Below, piece by piece: positions 52,175-59,955 of a stretch of DNA of 64,000 bases. The notes under the pieces were generated by a model, which made no database searches, was not told where the DNA came from, and saw only the letters and a program-made list of their open reading frames with translations. Position 1 is the stretch's first letter. Each line of letters starts with the position of its first letter. This DNA comes from Bryobacterales bacterium (GTDB lineage Bacteria > Acidobacteriota > Terriglobia > Bryobacterales > Bryobacteraceae), in assembly GCA_026954325.1 (NCBI GenBank), contig JAIXKK010000028.1, positions 1 through 64,000 of the forward strand. Direction: 5' to 3'. The translations under genes and the position numbers were made by a program.

Positions 52175-52984
52175 ATGCCGGCCTTGCATGTCCTTTTTCC
52201 CGTCGATTTCTCTCCCCATTGCAGTTTAGTGACAAACGTGGTGGCTGCCTTTGCGCGGCGGTTTGGCGCGGAAGTAACGATTCTGCACGCGCTGGATCTC
52301 CCTCCCGGAGCGTACGCGGATTGGATCGCGTTTATGAACCTGGTGGATCTGGACAGTATCAAGGCGCACATGCGGCGGCAGTTGGAGTGGTTCGGAAGGG
52401 AGCAATTCGCGGGAGTGAACGTGAACCGCGTGCTGGTGGACGGGACCGCCGGTCCGGCGATTGCCGAGTATGCGAAACTGCGCGGCGTGGATGTGGTGAT
52501 GATGCCGACGCGGGGGTTGAACAAGTTCCGGGAGTTGCTGCTTGGGTCGGTGACGGCGCATGTGCTGCATGAGGCGGAGTGCCCGGTGTGGACCGAGCCC
52601 CACAGCGCGATGGAGACGGAACCGGCGGCGGAGTTCCGGAAGGTCCTGTGCGCGGTGGACTTGTCCCAATCGACGGAAGGCGTGCTCGGATGGGCCAAAC
52701 GGCTGGCCGAGGGTTATGGCGCGGCGCTGCGAGCCGTGCATGTGTTGGACAAGGGCGGAGCGGAGACGGAGGTGAGCGCGCGGCTGCGCTGGAGCGCGTT
52801 CGCGGGCGGGGACATCGAGATCCGAACCGGAAATGTGAGCGACGAGATTTGCGCGGCGGCGAAGCAGCACGGGTCCGGCCTCGTGGTCATCGGGAGGGGC
52901 GCGATCCGGGGAAGGCTGGGCCGGTTCCGGGGCCATGCACAGGCAATTATCCGGAAATCACCGTGCGCGGTATGGAGCGTGTAG
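52175..52984 (+). CDS. Universal stress protein with two UspA domains
   Basis: 269 residues. The first UspA domain (1-140) begins HVLFPVDFSPHCSLVTNVVA and has VVMMPTRGLNKFRELLLGSV. The second (150-269) begins VLCAVDLSQSTEGVLGWAKR and ends GLVVIGRGAIRGRLG then SPCAVWSV. The ATP-binding glycine-rich motif is only partly kept in both copies. Cytoplasmic, stress-related, with no gene-specific partner visible. Confidence 0.88.
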   Translation: MPALHVLFPVDFSPHCSLVTNVVAAFARRFGAEVTILHALDLPPGAYADWIAFMNLVDLDSIKAHMRRQLEWFGREQFAGVNVNRVLVDGTAGPAIAEYAKLRGVDVVMMPTRGLNKFRELLLGSVTAHVLHEAECPVWTEPHSAMETEPAAEFRKVLCAVDLSQSTEGVLGWAKRLAEGYGAALRAVHVLDKGGAETEVSARLRWSAFAGGDIEIRTGNVSDEICAAAKQHGSGLVVIGRGAIRGRLGRFRGHAQAIIRKSPCAVWSV

Positions 52985-52993
52985 GCGGCGATC

Positions 52994-53896
52994 TCAGGGA
53001 AAGAAGTAAAGCACGTCGGGCCGGACGCCATGGCCGGCTTCGGCGCACGGGCCGCAGGCGGTCTTGTAATCGGGATAGGCGGCGTGAATGACTTCGGGAA
53101 TGCGCTTGGGGTGGTCCGGTGCGTGGTAGGCGGAGATGGCCATGCGGGGTTTGAATTTCGCGAGCGTGGCGCGCGCGCCGAGCAGGGCGTTGGGTTCGGC
53201 GCCTTCGATATCCATCTTGATGTAATCGACGCGCTCGAGTTTCAACTCGTCGATGAGTTTGTCGATGGTGGTGAGCGGGACGCGCTCGACGTGGCCCCAA
53301 CCCTGTTTATCGATGATGAAGCTGTCGGCGGCGGAGTTGGTGGGGTCGACGTGGAGTTCAAGGACGTCATCTTTGTTCCAGACGCCCTTGGGGTAGACGA
53401 TGACACGGCCGGCGGCGATTTCCTCCGGGAAGTTGCGGCGAAGGCATTCGATGTTTTCCGGGGCGGGCTCGATGGCTACGATTCTGGCGGCGCCGGCGCG
53501 GAGAGCGTGGCGGGTGAAGACGCCGACGTTGGCGCCGCAATCGAGAACAATCTCGCCGGATTTGACGCCATGTCCGTCGCGGCCGTAGATGTCCCGCGCC
53601 TGTTCGGCGAGGTTGAAGGGCAGCACGTACTTACTGCGGGTGGGGATCCAATACTTGCCGTTGGGGGTGTCGTAGAGGGAGAAACCCTTGTCGTCTTCCT
53701 GAAGTAATTTGCTCGCGCCGAGGATCTGGTCTTTAGTGGAAATCTGGCGTTGGAGTTCGGCGTCGCTTTGGATGGCGTTCGCCATGGGACAGGCGGGACT
53801 ACGGCCCAGCATTACCCAGGCGGCGAGGCGCGCCGGCGCATAGAAGTAACAGGTGACGCCCACTGCCAGGACGGCCAGGAGGAGGATCTTCTTCAT
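52994..53896 (-). CDS. FkbM-family methyltransferase
   Basis: 300 residues. An N-terminal hydrophobic stretch (KKILLLAVLAVGVTCYFYAP) may anchor it to the membrane. The SAM-binding motif IVLDCGANVGVFTRHALRAG is followed by RIVAIEPAPENIECLRRNF and the FkbM signature IDELKLERVDYIKMDIEGAE. It would transfer a methyl group, often onto a sugar or polyketide hydroxyl. It is convergent with the UspA gene. Confidence 0.88.
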   Translation of the reverse strand: MKKILLLAVLAVGVTCYFYAPARLAAWVMLGRSPACPMANAIQSDAELQRQISTKDQILGASKLLQEDDKGFSLYDTPNGKYWIPTRSKYVLPFNLAEQARDIYGRDGHGVKSGEIVLDCGANVGVFTRHALRAGAARIVAIEPAPENIECLRRNFPEEIAAGRVIVYPKGVWNKDDVLELHVDPTNSAADSFIIDKQGWGHVERVPLTTIDKLIDELKLERVDYIKMDIEGAEPNALLGARATLAKFKPRMAISAYHAPDHPKRIPEVIHAAYPDYKTACGPCAEAGHGVRPDVLYFFP

Positions 53897-54081
53897 TCAC
53901 CGTGAATATAGCATCCGCGCCGCGGAGGATGCGATGCGGTGGCTGGCGAAGTTTCGCGGACATGCGGCAATGTCTATTGCACTGAACGAACTCCTCGCCC
54001 GGCGCCGCCCCAAGCCGCGCGGGCTTGGCCGCGATCCTCGAGTGAGCAGCGCGTGACAACGGCGCGCTTCAGGAGATCGAA

Positions 54082-55584
54082 TCAACGGGCGGCGCCGGCG
54101 GTGGCGTAGATCGCGCGGCCGCCTCCGCGAAGATCGCGGCCGTAGGAGATGGTGAGCGTCATTGCTCCCGTGAGGCTGACTTTGGCCTGAACGCCGGCAT
54201 CGGCGAACCAGGAGCGAGCGGAGAAACGGTTGCGGAAGTCCTGAATGCGGCCGAGGTCGAAAAACGGACCGGCGGTGACGCGGAGCAGGGTGTATTGGAA
54301 TAGCTGCTTGTCGAGTTCGGTGTTCGAGAGGAAGTAAGACGCGGCGATGGGGGCGCTGCCTTTCTTTCCGGCGCGGGTCCCGGCGTGCCCGCGGAGCCAG
54401 AGATCGTTGTCACGCTCGACGCCGAGGAGGAACAGTTCGTCAAAAGGGGCTTGGCCGATGGTCTTGCCGGCGCGGGCCTGGGTGATGATCTCGTAATCGC
54501 GGCCGCGGGACTGGGGCAGCCAGCGCGCGGCGAGTTTGGCCTGGCCCTGGGAGTAGAGGCCGCCATGGGCGGAGAAGAGGCGGGCGAGGTCCCAGGTGCC
54601 CGCGCCATCGAGGGTGAAGCGATGTTCGGGGAAGTCAAGAATGCGGAGGGTGGCGGCGGCGCGGTATTTCGCGGAGAAACCGGCGGCGAATTGCGCTCCG
54701 CGGAAATGGCGCGAGGCGGCGATAAGGGCCATGGTCCAGGAGAGACGGCCGCTGGGAATGGCCCGGAGGGCGGCGCCGGCCTCGATCCTCGTCATGCGGA
54801 AGTCGGCGGGCGTGTCAAGGTTCCAGGTTTCGGCGCGGGCATCGGCATGGACTGTGTAGCGCCATTTGGGATCGCCGCGAAACGGGGCGGAGAAAGAGGA
54901 TAGGATTCTCCGTTTTTGCGCATCCCACCGCAGGAGATTGGACCAGTTCCCACCGCTGCCGGCGGCGTCGCGGAAATCGGCGTACAGGGTTTGGTAGGGC
55001 AGGCCTCCGGCCGCGGTCGCGATGCGGAGCCAGGGTGAGGGGTTCGCCCAGTGGAGGATGGCATCAAACTGCTCTTGCGGCTTGGCCTGGAGTTCGAGGT
55101 TGTAGGCGGTAAAGAGTTGGAGCGCGTCGAGCCGCGCCGTGGTGGTCCGGTAGTCGCGGAGTTTGAGGAGAGCGGCGGGGGAGAATGCCATGGCGCGGTC
55201 GAGCAGGACTGCGTGGGCGGGCGATGGCGGGTCAATGGATACGGCTCCGAGATGAGGTTTGCCGATCCGGTTCCAGTATTTCAGGGCCGCCTCGGTGTTC
55301 TGATCGAGAAAGTAGAGCGTGCCGAGGAAATCATTGCCGTATGGATCGTGGGGATCGAGGCGCAGAGCGTGTTGGAGATAGCGTTTGGCGGAGGCGCGGT
55401 TACCGTTGTGATAGGCGATGCCCGCCAGTTCGAGGGGATAGCGCTTGTCGGATGGGGAGTCCGCCCAGGCGGCTTCGAAGATTCGGCGGGCGGCTTCCCA
55501 TTGCCCGGCGCGGACGAGTTCCAAGCCCCGCTGGTAATCGTCCACATCCCAGCCGGCGAAAAGCAGAAACAGCGGAGCGATCAC
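54082..55584 (-). CDS. TPR protein with C-terminal outer-membrane beta-barrel-like region
   Basis: 500 residues. The N-terminal ~150 residues are TPR repeats (DDYQRGLELVRAGQWEAARR, ELAGIAYHNGNRASAKRYLQ). From about 200 to the end the sequence alternates short polar and hydrophobic stretches ending in TLTISYGRDLRGGGRAIYAT, as in a barrel. A short leader (MIAPLFLLFAG) allows export. The start overlaps the stop of the C39 peptidase gene upstream (ATGA) and forms a three-gene operon with the PA2779-like gene. Confidence 0.6.
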   Translation of the reverse strand: MIAPLFLLFAGWDVDDYQRGLELVRAGQWEAARRIFEAAWADSPSDKRYPLELAGIAYHNGNRASAKRYLQHALRLDPHDPYGNDFLGTLYFLDQNTEAALKYWNRIGKPHLGAVSIDPPSPAHAVLLDRAMAFSPAALLKLRDYRTTTARLDALQLFTAYNLELQAKPQEQFDAILHWANPSPWLRIATAAGGLPYQTLYADFRDAAGSGGNWSNLLRWDAQKRRILSSFSAPFRGDPKWRYTVHADARAETWNLDTPADFRMTRIEAGAALRAIPSGRLSWTMALIAASRHFRGAQFAAGFSAKYRAAATLRILDFPEHRFTLDGAGTWDLARLFSAHGGLYSQGQAKLAARWLPQSRGRDYEIITQARAGKTIGQAPFDELFLLGVERDNDLWLRGHAGTRAGKKGSAPIAASYFLSNTELDKQLFQYTLLRVTAGPFFDLGRIQDFRNRFSARSWFADAGVQAKVSLTGAMTLTISYGRDLRGGGRAIYATAGAAR

Positions 55585-56054
55585 CGCGGATTCCGGGGGA
55601 CGGCGAGGAGGGTCCAGTTTTCGCCGGCGGTCCAGCTCTTGAAGAACGCGGGACGGCCGAGTTTGCGGAGTTTGCGGTCCGCTGGATCGTTGACGGAAAC
55701 GGTGGAATCATCAATGCCCGCGACCACGACATAGTGGCGAGGGCTGCCTCCCAGGCATACGATCAGCGGGCGGCCCTTCGCGAGGTGATTTTCGAGATCC
55801 TGCCATTCGCCGCGAAAGGCGAAAGCGCGGAAGCCGTTCCGTTCCAGATAGCGAACCATGGCGCTTTCATGGATGCCGCGCGCCTGAGGCGAATAGAGTT
55901 CGTCGAAAATCCGCGCCGGATTCGCGGGCTTGCGCCAGTATTGCATCACCATGGCGAGCACCGCCGCGCCGCAACCATTTTCTTGCTGGCGCAGGAAGGG
56001 GACATCGAGCCACGCGGCTTGCGCCGCGAGAAGAATTGCCGGAAGCAGGGTCAC
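55581..56054 (-). CDS. C39-like cysteine peptidase (PA2778-type)
   Basis: 157 residues with a short signal peptide (MTLLPAILLAAQAAW). The bacteriocin-processing-peptidase fold is seen from VPFLRQQENGCGAAVLAM (Cys28 catalytic) to PRHYVVVAGIDD (His107) and SVNDPA (Asn122/Asp123). It would cleave a substrate in the periplasm. Pseudomonas PA2778 proteins pair this domain with TPR repeats in one chain, and neighbour a PA2779 protein; here TPRs are in the next gene. Overlaps both neighbours by ATGA. Confidence 0.82.
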   Translation of the reverse strand: MTLLPAILLAAQAAWLDVPFLRQQENGCGAAVLAMVMQYWRKPANPARIFDELYSPQARGIHESAMVRYLERNGFRAFAFRGEWQDLENHLAKGRPLIVCLGGSPRHYVVVAGIDDSTVSVNDPADRKLRKLGRPAFFKSWTAGENWTLLAVPRNPR

Positions 56055-56455
56055 CTGGCCACGATGACGAGGATGATTACCGCGGTGGCGAGCGCGATGA
56101 CGATGTAGGTGAGTTGTTGATTGTTGAGCGCCCCGGCGGCGAGGTCGGCCTGAGCCTTGTCCGCACGCGCGGCAAGGCGGGCGAGTTCGTCATCGTTCAA
56201 CAGAGCAACAGCCTGCTTCACCTGCTCGCTGTCCATTTTGACGGTGCGGAGAGCCTTTTGCACCCGCTCCCGCGAGAAAAATTCGCGCACGCCGGCAAGC
56301 CGGGCTTGACGCGCCTCCGAGGCGGAAATCATCTGCCGGTGCAACTCGCTGAGCGGCACGGCGTGATTCTCCGCGGCGTAGGTGGTCATGGCCGGAACCA
56401 CCGCGCTCAACACCCAAACGACTGCGTTCCGCATTCCTCCTTGGGAAAGGAACAT
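56051..56455 (-). CDS. PA2779-family-like small membrane protein
   Basis: About 134 residues. A signal peptide (MRNAVVWVLSAVVPAMTTYA) precedes a helical region with ERVQKALRTVKMDSEQVKQA and NDDELARLAARADKAQADLA, and one C-terminal membrane helix (LTYIVIALATAVIILVIVAR). This layout matches the PA2779 family. AGGAGG lies seven bases before the ATG at 56455, which decides the start over a later ATG at 56434. The stop overlaps the C39 peptidase start. Confidence 0.75.
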   Translation of the reverse strand: MFLSQGGMRNAVVWVLSAVVPAMTTYAAENHAVPLSELHRQMISASEARQARLAGVREFFSRERVQKALRTVKMDSEQVKQAVALLNDDELARLAARADKAQADLAAGALNNQQLTYIVIALATAVIILVIVAR

Positions 56456-56680
56456 CCGGATACCTCCTGGTTTCACGACTTGATTACTGTAATGCTTTGC
56501 CTTGAGCTGATACGGGGAGGCGCTCAGAGCGGCCGTCTTTGTTCAGTTTATCATCCACGCCTGCCGAATACGGCCTGGTTGACGGCGCGGCCTTTATATG
56601 CGGCGCTCGCCACCGGCCGCGCCACCACGGCAAGCATGTCCGAAACGGACGCGGCCGCCATCCCGGTATAATCACGTCCG

Positions 56681-58351
56681 ATGGCATTCAAGAAGGAATC
56701 CTCTGCCGGCATCCTTCACCTGCATACGTACTTCCTGTTTCCGTTCTCGATTGAGAAGAACGCGGTGATGGAGCACCATCCGGATGCATGGAAGGGAAAA
56801 TTGCACTGGATGGACGGGCTGGACGAGTGGCTGTCCGGAAACAAGCGGACGGCGGACTCGGTGGTGTGTGGAGTCGTGGGTCCGTGGAAGCGCGCGGCCT
56901 ATCGCACCTTCGAACTGGACTCGCCGGCCTACCAGGACATGGTGTTTTTCCACCCCTACGTAAGACGGGTATTCTTCGATACGGCCGGCGCGGCGGCATC
57001 GAGAGAGAGTCTGCTGCGCTGCTATCACCTTCCGCTTAAAGACAAGGAGGTTTACTTTGAGGCGGAGGATTTGAAGGGGCGATCCGCGAAGACACAGGTC
57101 ACGGACCTGCGGCTGTTTCTCTTCGCCAACGGCATAGGGATTCTCAGCATCGGCGTGGAAGCGTTCGGACTTTCCTCGGCTGATGCGTTGTGGATCAACG
57201 AGTCGATGCGGAAGGTGTACCCATCCTCCTTGCGGCAGTTGCGGGAGGGCCGTTTCCCATCGCGCTTGGCGTTTACACACAAACAGGAAGGGGAGAGCCG
57301 GACGATTGTGGAGGAGCGCTTCGAGAAATGCCTCGGGATGAAAGGCTTCCTGCCGCCGCTGTCGAAGACCATCACGGCGCTGCTCTACTTTGCCGACTAC
57401 GATTCCCAGGAGTTCGAGCCGGTGCTGGACGAGCGGATGATCGTCTATACGTACGCGGCCATTGAACCGGGAAGCGTGATGGAAACGTACGCGGCTTCCG
57501 AGGAATACAAGATTCTCCTGAGCCGGTTTCTGTACGTGGACCGGGATGGAGACGACTACCGGTATGACCGCTATTTCGTGCGCCAGCAGATGATGCGGCA
57601 GCTTTACACGCGGTGGGCGCATCAAGGCACGTATTACGGCTTCACGAGTTACAGCAACATCACGGTTTGCCTGGGCAACTTCGATTGCGACGAGCATCAG
57701 TTGATGGAGGGCTTTCTCATTCACCGCATGTTCGACGGGAGGTATTACCTGATGGCGCTGGTGGCGTTGTTCTACCGGGTCACGCTGCTGCACTTTGCCG
57801 AGGTGAGCGCGGATGTTTCGAAGACCCTGTACCTGGACCAGCAGGACGACAAGCTCACCTTCGAGAACATCCGGCTGGCGAATGCGCTGCGGGCGGACTT
57901 TCTGCACTTCGCCAATTACTGGTATTTCGACGAACTCGCGAACAAGGAGGAGGAGATTGACCACTTTCTGCTGCAGTGCCGCGAATACCGCACCGACACG
58001 ATGAAGCGGGACATTGAGGAGGAGGTGGAGAAGCTGAATGCTTCGCTGCACAATTACTTCCAGTTCCGGAATACGGAAGCGGTGAACCGGCTGGCGATGT
58101 TGAGCCTGATCTTCGGCGCGGGGGCCATTTTGACGGGGTTCTTCGGAATGAATTTCGGGCGGGAATTCGGGAAGTTGTTCTTCGAAGCGGATCCGCGGGC
58201 GCCGTGGGTGCATTATGGCGCGGTGTCGAGCGTGGTGTTGCTGGCGTTCGGCGCGTTGATGTTCGGAGCGTATGTGGTGGCGTCGAACTGGGCGGATTAC
58301 CGGTCGATTTTACTGCCGCGGCCGCCGCCGGGGAATCGGGGGAAGACGTAA
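56681..58351 (+). CDS. CorA-like divalent cation transporter with a large N-terminal domain
   Basis: 556 residues. The C-terminus has two membrane helices: RLAMLSLIFGAGAILTGFFG followed by the CorA motif Gly489-Met490-Asn491, then VSSVVLLAFGALMFGAYVVA. A long coiled helix precedes them (DTMKRDIEEEVEKLNASLHN). The first ~420 residues are much longer than in standard CorA and contain aromatic-rich cytoplasmic sequence of unknown fold. It probably carries Mg2+ or another divalent ion. There is a 200-bp intergenic region upstream. Confidence 0.75.
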   Translation: MAFKKESSAGILHLHTYFLFPFSIEKNAVMEHHPDAWKGKLHWMDGLDEWLSGNKRTADSVVCGVVGPWKRAAYRTFELDSPAYQDMVFFHPYVRRVFFDTAGAAASRESLLRCYHLPLKDKEVYFEAEDLKGRSAKTQVTDLRLFLFANGIGILSIGVEAFGLSSADALWINESMRKVYPSSLRQLREGRFPSRLAFTHKQEGESRTIVEERFEKCLGMKGFLPPLSKTITALLYFADYDSQEFEPVLDERMIVYTYAAIEPGSVMETYAASEEYKILLSRFLYVDRDGDDYRYDRYFVRQQMMRQLYTRWAHQGTYYGFTSYSNITVCLGNFDCDEHQLMEGFLIHRMFDGRYYLMALVALFYRVTLLHFAEVSADVSKTLYLDQQDDKLTFENIRLANALRADFLHFANYWYFDELANKEEEIDHFLLQCREYRTDTMKRDIEEEVEKLNASLHNYFQFRNTEAVNRLAMLSLIFGAGAILTGFFGMNFGREFGKLFFEADPRAPWVHYGAVSSVVLLAFGALMFGAYVVASNWADYRSILLPRPPPGNRGKT

Positions 58352-58428
58352 TGGCGGGGCGACAGGCAGGTTCTACCCTTCGCCGCAAAACAAACGCCGC
58401 CATTCCCCGTTGACGGCGCCTGGCCAAA

Positions 58429-59658
58429 TCAAGCCCGCTGAAAATAACCATCGCGAGGCGGGCGGTAGGCAATGTTCAATTCCGGAGTCTCGATGCGCCT
58501 CCGCCAGGCGCGCGACTCGAAGAGAACCGAGAGGGCGCATGTGGTGAGCAAGGTCCTTTCCACCGGATAGAGCGGCTTGCCTGTAAGGAACATCTCTTCC
58601 ATGCAGTGCACCAGGCCGTCGAAGTGGGCCAATGGACGGGAATGCGCCGATCCTCTTGGTTGGCCGAAATGGGTTGCCGCGGGCTCGGCGCTTCCTTTCA
58701 GCTTTCCGGCGAACGTCCACCCGCTGGTGTGGCCGTTGATCATGTAGGCCACGGCCTTGAGACCGTCGTGGTAGTCAATCAGAAATGCGGATGGTTTTTT
58801 CGCGTTATCCTCCATGCGGCCGGGTTTGACGGTAGGGTCGCGGGCAAATGCGGCTTCGAGCAGCGGAAGACTCCAACTGCCCGCGCCATCGCGCCACTTC
58901 CAGACCGCATCGCCCTCCAGCCACTCCACGGAACGGATCCCCGTCTCGCCGCCCTTGCGCCGCTCCACCATGCACTGAAGCGACTCGAGGGTATGGAAAC
59001 CATAGGCGTCCAGGTCGCCGTATCCCAGCGCCACCGCGCTCTCCATGGCGGCGCCGTAGGGTATCTCGAGTTCGGGAGTGCGGACGGTGAGAGGGATCGA
59101 GGAACCGGCCATCAGGGGGTACTTCAACTCCCGCGACCAGCGATACATTTCCTTTGCCTTCAGCCAGGAATAGGAAAAATGCTTGTCGCTGAAAAGGGGG
59201 ACCGTCTTGCCGGCGCGCCGGAAGACTTCCGCTATCTGCTCCATCAATTCGTAGCGCGGGTAGAGTTTCTGGCCCAGGTGGTTGGTGGGGTAGTTCCCAT
59301 GCTCGCCGACAAAGCACACCGCATCCACTGCCAGGCCGCTGCCGCCGCGCGTGAGCGCCTCACGGACGGTGGGAAAGATCTGGAATCCGTGTTTTTCCGC
59401 CAGTCCGCGGCTCAAATCGGCCGGCGGAGCCTGATCGGTGTACATGGAAACAATGCGCGTGCGCGGCTCGGTAAAAACTCCGTTCGCGGAATAGCCGTTC
59501 AGCAGCCTGCCGATAATCACGTTGGCGTGGGTGTTCAACCGCCCATCGTTGGTGTACATGGTGACGATGGCGGCAACGGTCTTCTTCGGGGGTTGGGCGC
59601 TTGCCTGCGGCGCGGCGGCGGATGCGAATCCGGCAATCACCTGGCGGCGGTTCATCAT
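58429..59658 (-). CDS. Tat-leader protein of unknown function
   Basis: 409 residues. MNRRQVIAGFASAAAPQASA is a twin-arginine-like leader. The mature part is a well-ordered alpha/beta sequence: KKTVAAIVTMYTNDGRLNTH, GLAVDAVCFVGEHGNYPTNH, LFSDKHFSYSW. Proteins of this type are common in Acidobacteriota and Planctomycetota genomes but I know no assigned function. It is downstream of the CorA-like gene in convergent orientation. Confidence 0.7.
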   Translation of the reverse strand: MMNRRQVIAGFASAAAPQASAQPPKKTVAAIVTMYTNDGRLNTHANVIIGRLLNGYSANGVFTEPRTRIVSMYTDQAPPADLSRGLAEKHGFQIFPTVREALTRGGSGLAVDAVCFVGEHGNYPTNHLGQKLYPRYELMEQIAEVFRRAGKTVPLFSDKHFSYSWLKAKEMYRWSRELKYPLMAGSSIPLTVRTPELEIPYGAAMESAVALGYGDLDAYGFHTLESLQCMVERRKGGETGIRSVEWLEGDAVWKWRDGAGSWSLPLLEAAFARDPTVKPGRMEDNAKKPSAFLIDYHDGLKAVAYMINGHTSGWTFAGKLKGSAEPAATHFGQPRGSAHSRPLAHFDGLVHCMEEMFLTGKPLYPVERTLLTTCALSVLFESRAWRRRIETPELNIAYRPPRDGYFQRA

Positions 59659-59740
59659 TCGTTCATCTCCTTATCAGTGTTGCCATCATTATGACGCAGC
59701 GCGCGGCGCCAGGACGCGGCAGCGTCAGGGCCAACAAAAT

Positions 59741-59780
59741 ATCAACAATCCACAATCCACATATCCATATCCACATATCC
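59741..59780. repeat. Short AT-rich imperfect repeats
   Basis: The sequence is built of overlapping AATCCAC, ATATCC and CCACATATCC units. It lies in the 297-bp region between the Tat-leader gene and the TonB-dependent receptor and differs in composition from its GC-rich surroundings. No other gene was seen in that region. Confidence 0.6.
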
Positions 59781-59866
59781 CTTGTCCGCCCATCGCGGTG
59801 GTGATATGCTTGCTGCCGCTTCCCTGACAGATGTTTGACGGTTTCTGCTTGTTCCAGCGGGCGACT

Positions 59867-59888
59867 GATCCGTTCAGTGAAACGGATC
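59867..59888. promoter_or_regulatory. Perfect inverted repeat upstream of the TonB-dependent receptor
   Basis: GATCCGTT-N6-AACGGATC is a perfect 8-bp inverted repeat 67 bp before the ATG at 59956. It may be an operator for a dimeric regulator, or form a leader hairpin. It is not followed by a run of T, so it is not a terminator. Confidence 0.55.
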
Positions 59889-59955
59889 CCGCCGGCCGCA
59901 CAACTTCACTGGCCGCGAAAGCCTGATGCAACTCAACACAAGGAGGAATTACTCG

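Noticed and set aside
50028..52235. Very long minus-strand frame opposite the heparinase-like gene
   Set aside because: It consists of Arg/Pro/His-rich low-complexity sequence without motifs, and the plus-strand gene explains the region.
56672..58213. Long minus-strand frame opposite the CorA-like gene
   Set aside because: No domain is recognisable, and the plus strand carries the GMN motif and membrane helices in the right order.
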